64,000 bases of DNA from Heliocidaris tuberculata. Lineage: Eukaryota > Echinodermata > Echinoidea > Camarodonta > Echinometridae. The translations under genes were made by a program, and so were the position numbers. The stretch is from assembly GCA_025618425.1 (NCBI GenBank), contig CM046844.1, positions 11,334,058 through 11,398,057 of the forward strand, in the 5' to 3' direction. How positions within the stretch are numbered: the stretch's first letter is position 1; every line of letters starts with the position of its first letter. The notes below the pieces were generated by a model. That model saw only the letters and a program-made list of their open reading frames with translations. It had not been told where the DNA came from and searched no databases. Shown piece after piece: positions 1-11,381 of this stretch.

Positions 1-412
1 TAGCCTCAGGTGTGTCAACTGTGTCCATCCACACCAGGTATGCTTGGACATTAGACTGGACAGACAGGATGCAGTGACCGCTAAAGGGGAAACTGACTCA
101 TACTTTATGATTCACTATGATAGGCACCACCAAAACAAATATATTTCAGACTTTTTATTCTTAAAGGTTCTCTTTCACTTGCTTTATGATTTATCTAAAG
201 GGTCAACATTTTATAAGGCTAAATGCTCTTCTTTTTTTTTTTACCCCCTATTCCCATAAAATGTGTCACGTTTAATTTTTTAAAATGTACATCGTGTTAT
301 CATATTAGTCATGTACCTTTAGCTTGTTTTATGTCAAAATTTTTATCTCATGTATCATGTATCATATTTGTATATTTTTATGAAGAATGAAATAAATGAA
401 TTGAATCTAAAG
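1..412 (+). other. AT-rich tail-like sequence, possibly the 3' end of a LINE or transcript
   Basis: No convincing coding region is visible. The stretch becomes increasingly AT-rich and ends near 385-410 with an AATAAA signal followed by a TGAATTGAAT-like tail. Such an ending is common at the 3' ends of CR1/L2-like LINEs, but also of ordinary transcripts. Without the upstream sequence the two cannot be told apart. Confidence 0.2.
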
Positions 413-689
413 GTATTCTTCTATGGTATGTGTTCTCTAAAATGTTCAGGAAAAACTTAGTAAAGTTTTAAAGGAAAGAATTTTCAATCTATGTGTCAAA
501 AGAGGATTGCCAAACCTTCCTTTCTATTTTCAGTGTATTTTTTTTTTAAATCCTTTTATTTCAAAAGTTATAACAAAAGGGTAACAATCAATCCCAGGAT
601 ACAAGTTCTTCAACATTGTACAGGGTATATATACAATCATATGACAAAAACAAGACAATAGGCATATAACAAGTCGAGTACACAATATT

Positions 690-925
690 ATGTATATATC
701 AAAATATGAACGAAATAATTATAATATTATTATCATTATTAATATTATTATTATTAATAGTAGTATTATTATTATTATTATTATTATTACATTTATTATT
801 ATTATTATTAGTAGTATTATTGTTATTATTATTGTTATTATTAATATCATTATTATATTATTATTATTATTACTTTTATTATTATTATATTATTATATTA
901 TTAGTATCATTATTATAAACTCTCT
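690..925. repeat. (ATT)n microsatellite
   Basis: About 230 bp of imperfect ATT/TTA trinucleotide repeat. The Leu/Ile-rich open frames across it come from the repeat and are not genes. The 413-689 flank holds only a poly-T run (about 540-547) and AT-rich sequence. Confidence 0.9.
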
Positions 926-2441
926 GAAAAAACCTGGCATGAAACTCCACACAAAGAATTATTTGGGGTGGTAAATTTCAAACTTCCAAGAAATTTAACA
1001 CTATGTGTTCGCGGCTATTTTTCTGTCAGATCATTTTGGACTGACTGTACATCATGTCATTTTTAAATATCAAATAGTTCTTTAAATGGCTGCTTGAAAT
1101 AGCTGCTGTAAAACTTGTATTGTCACATGTCAAGATGAAACATTTGAGATAAAAGAAGGAATTCAAGTTTTGTAAGCAGATCGTTAAGTTTAGGGTTTTG
1201 ATAGGTAGCCCCTCAACGAAGGTTCAAGTTGAGAGGTTTGGCAGCTCTAGTCTATTGGGAGGGGGCTAAAACTGCCCAGTCATATTGGGTCGTCTACTTC
1301 TCTCTTCCTCTTTAAGGCTTTCAAGGTGATGTTTCATTTTGAAAATACTGTCAAATGTAGGAACACAGGGTTGAATCTGTAGAGCAAAAATTTGATTTTT
1401 GTTTTATATTATATTCCATAGAAATGAAGCAGACACTTTTCATTCTTTTATTTATCACAAATAAAGGAAATTGAAAGGGTCTGCATCATTTGTAGGGATA
1501 CATGTGTTAAAAAGACTTTGAGTTTTTGTTCTTATGCACCACAGTGTTTCTTTTCACCCTGTTTGTAATGCTGCATGTTAAAGTCAGTCCAAAAGGTTTA
1601 TGGGAAGCAAGATTGTATAGGTCTTTAGTATAATGGTGTGAAATCCCCCCTTTAAATCAAGGAGTTACTGGCAAGCTTGCCTAGTAAATCTACAGATTGG
1701 GGGGGGGGGGGGGGGGCAAAGCATAAACTGCATTATAACACACATTTTTTAATGTGGTGGGGGAACTCTCCTGATAGCTATTGGGCATGACACCCCTGCT
1801 AATGACAGGAGTGCACTGTAATAAAATCAAATTGCATAATTCTGTGAGATGTGTTCAGCATCTTGTCTGTTAACCATTTCTGAGCCATTGTTAGCATATC
1901 TCACCCAAGATGGTTAATGTTTTACTAAAAGTTATGACTAATAATAGCTATTAATTTTTTTCCTGAAACAGAAACAGGTACAATAGTATAAGGTTATTCA
2001 TACTGAAAATTTCTGATGCCAAAATGTAAAATGAAACAAAGAATTAAACTCTTGACTCTTGAATGTTAATTTATGATATAAGATCTAAACAGGGCCATAC
2101 AATGTAGGCCTGGTTTCATGAGATTTAACAGTTGACACTACTTCATGTTGCCGCATGCAGCTTTATTTTTGTTCTGAAGAGGTATAAAGTAGTTCAGTGA
2201 GATTTCACTTCGTACTTCGTCAACGATAATTGTTTTTGTTTGAACTCGTCACAGGGATTTGAAGAGAATTAACAAAGGGGATTTAGAGAAACCTGATTCT
2301 AATCTTATTTTGACTTCTGCTACATCACCTGCTTAGAGTCACCTGCCTCGCTTTATTCAGATAAAAATCTCTTCACATTGCAAAATTAAATGAAATTATA
2401 TAAGTAAATCTGTTTCTAAATAATTGCTGAATTACATTTTT
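926..2441. other. Non-coding stretch, no gene seen
   Basis: No open frame with protein-like composition on either strand. The only notable feature is an 18-base G homopolymer at 1699-1716. Confidence 0.6.
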
Positions 2442-2945
2442 TGCCTCCGCCCACTGAAGGTGGTGCTAAGGAGGCATTATGTTTTTGGGTTGTCCGTCTG
2501 TCTGTTCGTCTGTCCATACGTCCCGTTTCTTGTTCTAGCGATAACTCAAGAACCACATGAGGTATGAACTTCAAACTTGGTGCTGGTATGTATCACCATA
2601 GGAAGATGATCTGATTAGATTCTGGGGTAAGTAGGTCAAAGGTCAAGGTCACAGAGGATAATTTCTGAAATTTCAGGTGTTAGCCTTGTTCTAGCGATAA
2701 CTCAAGAACCATTTGAGGTATGAACTTCAAACTTAGTGCTAGTACATGTATGTATCACCATAGGAAGTTGATCTGATTAGACTTTTGGGTTATAAGGTGT
2801 AAGGTCAAATGTCAAAGAGGTCAATTAACATGTAATTAGAGGCTTTTTATTCTGGTTATCACAATATTTCAAGAACAGTTTTAGCCATCAACTGAATTTA
2901 GGCAGAAGGCATATAGGAGATGCAGTCGCATTCATCTTGTTTATA
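2442..2945. repeat. Interspersed element with internal tandem units (about 156-160 bp)
   Basis: The left end forms a short hairpin (GCCTCC near 2443, GGAGGC near 2470) followed by a GTCCGTCTGTCTG-rich stretch. A unit beginning TGTTCTAGCGATAACTCAAG occurs at 2531 and again at 2687 (period 156), with a degenerate third unit from about 2848. Each unit continues into a shared stretch ending near GATCTGATTAGA. The right end (around 2911-2930) is a degenerate inverted copy of the left end. I recognise this general sequence type as a widespread marine-invertebrate repeat from memory, not from a search. No coding capacity is visible. Confidence 0.65.
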
Positions 2946-3730
2946 TTTTCCATCCCTTTAGTTTTTTGTTTACTTCCACTGGACTCCCATTCAGCCATAG
3001 ATAATACTTTGTAGAACGGTATGCTTCAATTTTTTTTTTTGTGTGTTGTCGAAGCCATTCACGTACCCATGATAAAAACTTTATGCTGTGAGAAGGAATA
3101 ATGTAGCAGAGCAGGTGCATTCATTTTTATCAAGAAATTCAAACCCCTTCATACAAGCATTCAAAATATAACCTTTTAGCAATTGCAAAACATGTGTCTC
3201 CAACTGATTTTACAAAAGAATTATTTGCTCAGATGTATTAGTAAACATCTGCCTAATTAATGTATGCCTTAAATCGATGTCAGAATTGAGATACCTCCCT
3301 AGATGGCACCTTTGTGAAACCTCTAAAGGCAATATACATGTATGCATGTAGACCTTGCCTGAATTGATGTAAGAATAAAGTTATCTCCCCAAATAACCAG
3401 ATTAATTTCTGAGTGGAAATGGATCTGATGATGTACAGTATGTGACATTGGTTGACATCCACTGTCGTCTAGACTGGAAGCCAAGTTTTTTGTTTCCAAA
3501 TATATCAATGCCAGGATTTGACAACCGCAGAACATTAATACATTGGTGTCATGTTTCAGGAAGAGAACATTGAGAAGGAAGAGAAGGTGTAAGTCCGGGG
3601 GGGGGGGGGGGGGGGGGCCCATTGCGCTCCAAGACAGTCTTGGGAATCCATCGCTTTTGTTTTGATGGGTTGAAGTTGTGGTTAAAGATATCATTTAACA
3701 TTTGAAAACAAATGACTGAAAGCAGGCTAT
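2946..3730. other. Non-coding stretch with poly-G tract
   Basis: No gene recognised. A 21-base G run lies at 3597-3617. Open frames on the minus strand through this run are low complexity. Confidence 0.5.
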
Positions 3731-4246
3731 AGTCAGGTTCACATGGAGGCAGCTAAACTTTAAGTTATTTTGTAGTTTGAGACTGTATAAGTGGACTCGT
3801 AGTTCCAAAACTTTTAAGTTTATTTGTAGTTCTAGAACCACAAACGAACTTGTAGTTAATGCCAAAACCACGAGCAGCTCGTGGTTATGGACTGTGTGAA
3901 CAAAATAAACTTTAAGTTTAGCATACTCGCTGTTTAATTTATTATTTAGTTTAGTTTACTCGTGTTAAACTACGATTGCTTACAGAGGCGGCAGAACATT
4001 AGGCTCGGACAATGGAAGTGGGGGGGGGGGGGAGACATCTTTTGTTTGGCGGACAGAGGGTGCCCCTTTACTTCCATTGTCCAAGCCCAACATTCCTCCG
4101 CCTTTGATTGACCTCTGATTAATATCAGAACAACGAGCGTCATCGTTTCGAGCCCATGTGAACCCTCATTGTTATTAGTAAGTCATTGTTTTGTTAACTT
4201 AAAGTTTCGCTAACTTTCGAAACCACAAGTCCCGTTTAAACATAGC
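3731..4246. mobile_element. MITE family A, copy 1 (non-autonomous DNA element)
   Basis: This 516-bp block shares both ends and much of its interior with 44397-44905. Shared segments include the left end (GTCAGGTTCACA), 'AGCTAAACTTTAAGTTA', 'TTGTAGTTCTAGAACC', 'CCAAAACCACGAGCAG', and on the right 'CCCATGTGAACCC' and 'AAACCACAAGTCCCGT'. The ends are imperfect inverted repeats of each other (GGTTCA near the left end, TGAAC-like near the right). I could not fix a target duplication. A second element sits inside it at about 3986-4104. No transposase is present. Confidence 0.6.
3986..4104. mobile_element. Nested palindromic MITE with poly-G core
   Basis: The arms at 3986-4020 and about 4070-4104 are inverted copies. 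Both read AGGCGG at the outside and GGACAATGGAAGT at the inside, the right arm on the complementary strand. A 13-base G run (4020-4032) sits at the inner edge of the left arm. The sequence is absent from the related element at 44397-44905, which supports a nested insertion. Confidence 0.55.
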
Positions 4247-4786
4247 TTATGTAAATCTATGTTCCAGTCAAGACAAAGGCTCTGTCTTATAAGAGTTGTG
4301 ATGGATTGAAATTGATCACAACGCGAATTTGATATCAGTAGCCACTCTCTACTTAAAGCAGAGTAAAATGGTTTCAAATTTGTTTGGCTAAAAAATCCAA
4401 AAGATTGGCTAAAAGATCATAATTTCATTTCCCCAACAAATTTGTGAACAAATCATCTGTGGAAGAATTTTCCAAAAATATCAAATAGTCTGTTTGAGAA
4501 AAAAAACACAAATCAACTTGATAATAAGAAAGGATAAAGATAGCACGTTTAAATTGCAGGGGAAAAAATGTTGAAATGCAGAACAAACAAACAAAATGAA
4601 GATAAATTTAGTGAAGCATCTGCTATTGAACTGGAGTGTGAAAATAAAAGATACATTAGGAATTAAAAATATATTCTTTTAAAAAAGGGAAGATGGAAGA
4701 GTTTAATAGGTTTAGTTGGAGTGCTCAGGAATATTTGGTTTAAATATACAGTGATTTGGTGCCTTTATGTGTTAAATTGTCTGTCC

Positions 4787-5042
4787 TTAACCCCTACCAG
4801 GCCGTGGGTGGCAAATCATGCCCAAATATTGGAGTGTTGAGCATTTTGTTTAGGCTCAGAATGGCTTGAAAATTATTCCTCATACAGAAACCTGAGCCTT
4901 CAATATAATGTTTATTCCTATGCAATATATCTTTGCCCAGTTTGCTCAAGAAAAAAAAAAAACTCATTGAAAGTTAATATTTAACTCTTGAAAGTTCATT
5001 TTTGACAATTACTCAAACATCTGGTGGCATGGAAGGGGTAAA
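4787..5042. mobile_element. Possible TTAA-flanked MITE
   Basis: The left edge is TTAA followed by CCCCTACCAGGCC. The right edge, read on the other strand, is CCCCTTCCATGCC preceded by a TTTA that is one base from TTAA. The inverted ends and the TTAA edge resemble other TTAA elements in this window, but only one boundary is exact. Confidence 0.4.
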
Positions 5043-5320
5043 TCAACCAATGAATCAATGATGCTTATGAGAATTGTAAATGATTACCGTCATCTACGAA
5101 CTTCTTAGGTTCTTATACCGGATCCAGTTGGTTTCATACTATAGTTCGTTACACACCCCCTCTATTTCCTGTCAAATATGATGTAGATAATGGAATAGAA
5201 ACCAATTTACTATGCTTGGTTTTGATCAGAACAGGTGAATCACTATTTGCTCATGAATCATGTGTATGTTTGGGTGGCTAGGTGAGAGAGGGTAGTGGTA
5301 TAGCAGGGGTCCAGCTATCA
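5043..5320. other. Non-coding spacer
   Basis: No gene, RNA or repeat structure recognised. Confidence 0.4.
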
Positions 5321-5321
5321 A

Positions 5322-5655
5322 GGGGGGGGGGGGCACACTGGTGTTATGGGGGAGGGAGGGGGGGGGGCTATCTGAAAATGTAAGAGAATAAGGCCATCGA
5401 ATGAGAGGAGGGTAAAAAGGGGTTGTACATATATCGTCTTCTGATGCCTTCCCTCTTTTCCTTTCTTTTTCTCTTTTCTTTTCTCTTTTTTTTTTCCTTC
5501 TGTTTTTGCCGGGGGGGGGGGGGGGGGGGGGAGGGAGCACATGCCCACCCATGTCCCTAGCTTCACTACTTAAAGATACAGAGGAGGAGACAAAGGAAGA
5601 GAGAGAATGAAAGGCAGAGAAAGAAGGAGAGAGAGAGAGAGTGGGAGGGTAGAGG

Positions 5656-5692
<37 letters not shown>

Positions 5693-5915
5693 AGAGAGAC
5701 AGAGAGGCAGGGAGAAGAGAGGATTGAGGGAGGGAGGGAGGAAGATCGAAACAGAGAGAGAGGGGGAGAGAGGAGAAAGAGAGAGAGATGAGGGGGAGAG
5801 AGAGAGAGAGAGAGTGGGGAGGAGGGAGGGTAGGAGGGAAGGGAGGAGGGAGGGAGAGGGGTAGGGGAGAGAGAAGGGGAAAGAAAGTGAGAGCGAGAAA
5901 AGAAGAAAGAATGTG
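5322..5915. repeat. Low-complexity block: poly-G runs, CT tract and GA microsatellite
   Basis: G runs at 5322-5333 and 5511-5531 flank a T/C-rich tract. From about 5579 to 5910 there is an imperfect (GA)n/(GGGA)n repeat. Several overlapping 80-165 residue open frames on both strands are Ser/Leu/Pro- or Arg/Glu-only and reflect the repeat. Confidence 0.9.
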
Positions 5916-7528
5916 AAAGCATTGTACAGGGCACTGAACAGGTTCAACTTGTAGTTCAATGAACTTTTCAAGGACTCAACTAAACATGTCCTACCACATG
6001 ACAGAGAGTTAACATGGAATGTAAAGGGCATCAAAAGTAACATTTTATTTGGTTTTGATCCTCCCAAAGTGACTCAGTGATTCCTTGTGATTCATATATC
6101 CAGAATAAAGAACATGATCAGTTGTATCATTGGCTGAATCTGGAATTCTGGAAGGTTCTTAAATCTTTTCTTCTTTTCATGAACTTCATTTAATACCAGT
6201 TGGAGGAAAGTCTGTTGCATACAAATAATGTTTTGGTCTTATTTGTTGATCAAGGCGAAGCTTTAACATTTAATACATTATCATTCTGTTTCCTAATCAT
6301 TTGATTCAAGGCTCCTGTGGTTTGGTATGAAAAAGAAAAAGAAATGTCACGATACTTTTACTGTTTCTGCTTTTGAATTACGGCAAATTTTGGAAATATT
6401 GGTAACCAAAAACCTTGCCAGAGTGTTACCATGGAACAGCTGACATATTAGGCAGGGCAAGAAAGGATGTGACATGTGATGTACAACTTGAACCTCCTTC
6501 TAATGGTAACACACTTGAGTACTATTCCCCAGCTGATCAGGCTTTGCCAACCCTACAATTTGTAAGCCTCTACTAATCTATTTAGCCACCATCTGTCGGC
6601 AAGAGCAATCAAATTAAGATTGGGTGTAGGGCCTGCAACCGCCCTCTCTCCATGGCGATGGTTGCCATGGCAATGGGTAAACTATCCGATTTCCTTGCCC
6701 CATCTTCGCGGGGCACCTGCAATACTTTGTCCTGGGGAATTTGATTTGGGATTCGGAGGTGTGTTGATTTTTTTGGAAATTGTTGTAATGTGATAATTTG
6801 ATTATTTTGTTTACCATATGAAGTGTCTTGTATGAAGTTCAAGGAGAATAGATTGTATAGTCAGTCAGGAGAGTATTTAAAATGTGTTTAGGAGGTAAGG
6901 TGAATTAAAGATTGCTTGGTCAGAGAATCATTTTTTTGACCCCGGAGAATTATGGAGTAAATGTCATGAAGTTGATTGAGAGCTGTCACTGTTGATTTGG
7001 TAAAGGTCATCCTCCAGCTATCGGAGAGAGAATATCCGGTTTCCAAGGCAGATTTCACGTCTGACCAGTATTCAGTCATGGCTAAAAAGAACTAAATTCT
7101 GTAACTTATTTTATTCCTGAAGTAACTCTATTGTGATATACAATCTAATCCAATCCAGTCAAAAAACACCCAAAAAACAACAACAACAAAAACAACTTCA
7201 AACTGTGCTTGACAAAGTTTATATGCATGGGCGGATGCACCTCTCAAATTGAAAAAAAGACCAGTTGAGCCATTGAAAACACAAAGATATAAAGGGAATG
7301 ATTGAATGACTGAAGTTTTCGTATAAATGCCCTTAAAAGTGCAAATATTAGCTTGTCACCAGCATTTTATACACAAGTGAGGTGTATTCTTTGAGCCACT
7401 TGGTATCAATTGGCTTGATATACCTTTATTTTGAAAAGCAACTGGATATGTCCCTCAGGATATTGTGCTGACCAAACCATACAGCTACAGAAGTGAAATA
7501 AGCCTTCTTTTACAGATGTAGTAACAAA
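5916..7528. other. Non-coding stretch upstream of the LIM exon
   Basis: No convincing gene. The only recognisable motif is an X-box-like palindrome at 6661-6674. Confidence 0.45.
6661..6674. promoter_or_regulatory. X-box-like palindrome (RFX-type site candidate)
   Basis: The sequence GTTGCCATGGCAAT fits the RFX-factor X-box pattern of two inverted GTTGCC half-sites with a 2-bp spacer. It lies about 2.2 kb upstream of the LIM-protein start codon. A match this short can arise by chance, so function is inferred only from motif shape. Confidence 0.25.
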
Positions 7529-7735
7529 GGTGACCCGACATTTGCTCCTGCGACATTTGCTCTGCCGTCCATATCTCAAAAGGTCAAAGTCATGATTTGT
7601 TTTTTTGTTCAGGACAATGTGAAGATTAGGATTAGGGTTAGGGTTAGGGTTAGGGTTAGGTTTAGGTTTAGGTTTAGGATTATCATGGTAAAGTTAGACC
7701 AGAGCAATTGTTGCAGGAGCAAATGTCATGGAACC
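7529..7735. mobile_element. MITE carrying telomere-like repeats, with 9-bp target duplication
   Basis: The terminal inverted repeats share GACATTTGCTCCTGC followed by an ACA..TTGCTCTG core (left about 7529-7564, right about 7700-7735). The element is flanked by AGTAACAAA at 7520-7528 and 7736-7744; the duplication can be read as 10 bp if the next G is included. A 9-10-bp duplication is typical of Mutator-like insertions. The interior holds TTAGGG and TTTAGG repeats. There is no transposase, so it is non-autonomous. Confidence 0.75.
7619..7680 (+). repeat. Interstitial telomere-like repeats, (TTAGGG)n then (TTTAGG)n
   Basis: About four TTAGGG units followed by about three TTTAGG units. TTAGGG is the ancestral animal telomere repeat. 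Because the array lies wholly inside a MITE with intact target duplications, it looks like element cargo and not a remnant of chromosome-end fusion. Confidence 0.85.
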
Positions 7736-7745
7736 AGTAACAAAG

Positions 7746-8367
7746 CATCCTTTTATCTCCTCTTTGAAAATCCTCAGACATTGTTATATTTTTTTTTTTC
7801 AAAGAGCAAGACAATATGAAAAGTCCATGCTCTATAATCAAATGATCACCTATGGAGGATATACAGTTAAATTTTTAGTTATCTTTACCCATTATTAAGA
7901 TTTATTAGTAAACTGAGCAGGGTTCGTAGTGATCATTCTTTTGTGCAAACATTTGCTGCATGAGAATCAATAGAATGAAAATAAAGTAATTGCTATGATT
8001 TTTGTTTAATTTTTTTTTTACCGGCAGATGTAAATTTACAAAACAATGCTCGTATTGTATGTGCGTTTCTTATCTTGATCATTTCACACTGTGGCTGTTG
8101 AGTGAGACACGTGCAAGTTTTATTGTATTGATGAAAGGAATTGCCATGAAATCTGATACAGCAATGAAGCCGTTCCTATTCTGAAAGACAGATGTCGCAC
8201 AGATTTCAAGGGCTGATGCACAGTTTAAGCACAGACTGTAAGAACAAATGGTGCCCTTGCTTTTTAATGAAGCCCTCGTGGCATTGTGAATTAATCTTGG
8301 CAATGTGATATGGTCATCACCAATGCTTCACCATTGATAATTTTAAAATGATAGGGATACGTGTCAT
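7746..8367. other. Non-coding spacer before the LIM exon
   Basis: No gene or repeat recognised. Short open frames on both strands have no protein-like character. Confidence 0.4.
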
Positions 8368-8459
8368 ATATCATCTGCTGAGAGATTGAAAGGCGTTAAC
8401 TTATTTACATGTACTTCAACACAGAGTTAACGTCCTTCTGGCTCTCAACAAACGATATC
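8368..8459. repeat. Dispersed hairpin repeat (GAGAGCCAGAAGGGTGTTAAC family), copy 1
   Basis: The right arm (GTTAACGTCCTTCTGGCTCTC) pairs with a degenerate left arm (CTGAGAG...AAGGCGTTAAC). It is one of at least six paired-arm copies in the window. It lies about 95 bp before the exon acceptor. Confidence 0.6.
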
Positions 8460-8511
8460 ATTTTGTAGCCTTCTCATGTGTCTAATGTTTAACCTTATGG
8501 TCATTAATAAT

Positions 8512-8553
8512 CTCTCTCTCTCTCTCTTTCTCTCTTCCTCTCTCTGATTGCAG
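8512..8553 (+). promoter_or_regulatory. Polypyrimidine tract and 3' splice site
   Basis: A long (TC)n tract runs directly into GATTGCAG, with the AG at 8552-8553. It is followed by sequence leading, without another good acceptor, to the LIM start codon. This is a strong acceptor by eye and marks 8554 as the probable exon start. Confidence 0.6.
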
Positions 8554-8883
8554 CAAGCTTGCCAAGAGGAACATATTGTACGTGCATAGAGGATGATGCT
8601 GTATGATTTTTCCTTGAGCCGTGATTAAAACATCTGTGATGAGCTTCAAGTATGAGATGCTGTCGCTGCTAAAGTCCAACCAGAAGGGGGAAAGCTTTCT
8701 ATAAGATTTCTAATTCACAAGAGCAGGTTTGTTTACTTGCCGTTATTATCTCCAGAGATGATCCGTTGCTGTTTATTTACCACTCCTTCCCGTCTTCAAA
8801 TGAGTTGATGTGTAATTACAAGAGGCTTGGATCTCGATCATTGCTAGGGATTGTTACAAGGTGCATAGCAACGCTTGGTAACC
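8554..8883 (+). other. Probable 5' UTR portion of the LIM-protein exon
   Basis: This lies between the inferred acceptor and the start codon. An in-frame TAG at 8866 closes the reading frame 18 bases before ATG 8884, so the coding region does not extend upstream within this exon. Several short out-of-frame ATGs are present. If the acceptor is wrong, this could instead be a first exon. Confidence 0.5.
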
Positions 8884-11096
8884 ATGGAGGAGCTGGAGAG
8901 AGAAGATACCAAGGAGAAGATGATGATGATGATGATGCCAAATGGGAGGCAGAATAAGGAGGAAGATGAAGGAGGAGTTGGAGGAGGAGGAGGAGAGAGG
9001 AATGAGATCCTAAACAGTATGAATGGGAATAAGATGGCTAATCATGGTGAGTTGAAGATTGGGGAGTCCCTCTCACTGGGCAAGGCTGTCTCGCAACCCA
9101 AGCAACGCCCTCGCCTGATGAGCTTCGAGGAGGCGGTTGCCGGGGAAACAATGGCACGCTGCCTGGCAGATTTGACACACCGCAACAAGCACCAAGCAAT
9201 TATAACCAGAGGCCGGCAGGTGCCTCAGCAGTTTGGACGCTCTCTGAGTTACAGCCCCAATGCTGCAGGATTCAACAACGGTCGTCCTCAACAGAGAGGG
9301 CGCCCCAATGCACCTAATCTCGGAGCAGGGAGACGAATGCTCTCGCTCACCCCTAAATTGGAACGTTCAAGCACTTCTCAGGAGTTTGTGCAAGAAAAGA
9401 GGATATTCCGTCAGATAAGCGAGCCAGCAATGCTCACCTGTTTTGTGGATGACAACGGACCTCAGAATCTGAATCGCAGTCGTAGCAATAATACTGGATT
9501 TACTGGTGAAGCTCAGGATACAAATGTTGGCGGAAGCTGTAACGCTATTAACCGTCAGAGGCATTCAAGTCCACATCCTAATCGGAGGCTTGGTTCATCC
9601 CGCTGCATGTCGTACAGCGAGCAAGTAAACTCTGTCAATGATAACATACATGGTACAAATGCCCTGAACCATGCGCAATCAGAACCGAAGCTCCGCGATC
9701 CACCTCGCCTCATAGTTGTCGATATACCGTTGGAATCAGATGAGTCTGGTTCATCGCGGAGAGCTATGCAGGGTAATAATTCAAACATGACTGAAATGAA
9801 TCGCACAACACCAGATGGTATGGCCCTTAATGATAACTGCTCTCAGTTAATTACAGGAACAGACCTGAAGGTCAGGAGGGCCCATACCAGTGATGACAAC
9901 TCTACTCACAAACCTGAAATAGAAGATATCTGGACCAGGAGGGAGGATTTTGTTCCTCCGAATGGTGCTATTCCAAGCAAAGTACTAGATACTCGTACAC
10001 GGCAACCCAAGTGCAATTTGGAGGGTGGAAAAGTGCAGGTGGCACAGCAGGGTGTCCTCTCGCAAGAGGACAGACTAGATAATGCATCCCCGGGAAGGGG
10101 AATGGAATCATCGAGGGATAATTTGATTTGTACTGCAGAGAGTGGAATGAATGGAATGTACCATGATGAAGAGGAGGGGGGTGAGATTGGGGTATTTGAG
10201 GCCATGGAGCATACTACAGATAGTGAGACATGCGATAGCTCTTCTGTGGATAGCAGAAATGACGTGGTGAGTGGAGATAGAGCACCATACAACATGCGTG
10301 GGACCAGCATGGAGTGTAGGAGTGCTCCGTTGCTCCGAAAGCAAGTCAGTTTTGATCTTTCCCTCACATTCTTTGATGATGACCTAGTCAATGGCCGACC
10401 CGGTCAGTCGCCGGACTCCATCGGCAAATCCTCCCCTTGGTTCAAGCGATTACGCCGTCCAACGCGAAGTCGTAGCGAGGGGCGGGTCGACGCTTGTTCC
10501 TTGGATGATGTGTTTGAAGAGCCGGAAGAGCCCCGACCAAAATCAGGGACCTTGCCTCGGAATATTGGATCTACTCTATTCAAGGATGATACGGACGTGG
10601 ATAACCCTAGCGTCAAATTTAATGGTGGAAAACCGAAATCTAGTACGTTACCTGCCTCATACCGTGCTTTACCTCAGAGCAAGACCAGCATCATGCAACC
10701 GGATTTCTTTGTCCGCAAAAATGAAAAATACCCGAAACCTCGTAAGAAGGATCACGGGAAGGTGAAGATCCCCAAGCAACGTTCCCATTCTGACAATAAC
10801 CCTTATAGCTGTGAGAAGCGGGAGAAGCGCTCCTCCGTTATCATGGAGGAGGATGACATTGTTGCCATGACGTCGCCTACCAGTAAGAAACCTTTTTCGG
10901 GATTACGTCGGATGCTCTCGCGGGAGTCGATACAGAACAAGCAGGGGAAGGTATTGCGGAGAAGAAGCAAAAGTGAATCCTGCATGCTGCTTCCGTTGGG
11001 TAACTGTAAGGTGTGTGAATTGAAGGTGGAAAGAGGAGACGAGGTTGCCATGCCAGCAGAAGACATCATTCACAAGAGATGCTTCAAGTGTGTCAA
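8884..11096 (+). CDS. LIM-domain protein, first coding exon (737 residues, ends inside the LIM domain)
   Basis: The ATG at 8884 sits in ACCATGG, an ideal Kozak context, 18 bases after an in-frame stop. The protein is mostly predicted disordered: six Met at residues 13-18, an acidic/Gly stretch near 25-40, then Ser/Arg/Asn-rich sequence. It has a duplicated PKS(G/S)TLP motif at 552-558 and 584-590 and a basic RRRSKSES segment shortly before the domain. A LIM zinc finger begins at the end, with ligands C708, C711, H730, C733 and C736 (C-x2-C-x18-H-x2-C-x2-C). The exon stops after two bases of codon 738 at a consensus GTAAGT donor. The 39-nt exon at 57208 completes Lys738 and supplies Cys739. 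LIM domains mediate protein contacts, often at actin or adhesion structures. The spacing recalls LMO7/LIMCH1- or EPLIN-type LIMs, but the family is not resolved. Confidence 0.88.
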
Positions 11097-11381
11097 GTAA
11101 GTTTCTGCTTTATATTTTGGATAACAATGTCTTCAGTTGCCTTCTTTATGCTGTCTTTTTATTTATTTATTTATTTTTTTTTTGGGGGGGGATACATTTC
11201 AGATTTTGTTTTTCGGTTTAACAATGGGCTTCATCATTATTTATTTTGATGATACAGCATTTTCGGAGCAAATACACCCATCCTCTTTCACTGAATCCAC
11301 AGAAAAATAAAGTTTGTTATTTCTTTAGAAAAAGAAACCAATATGACACGTGCTGCTCAACATAGTTGTGTGGTACTTATA

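Noticed and set aside
690..974. Ile/Leu-rich frames resembling a membrane protein
   Set aside because: They are produced by the (ATT)n microsatellite.
5566..6067. Overlapping frames of 85-165 codons around the GA tract
   Set aside because: Low-complexity repeat translation, no domain, several frames open at once.
8875..8883. A start for the LIM protein at a TTG upstream of 8884
   Set aside because: ATG 8884 has an ideal Kozak context and an in-frame stop lies at 8866; a non-ATG start is not needed.
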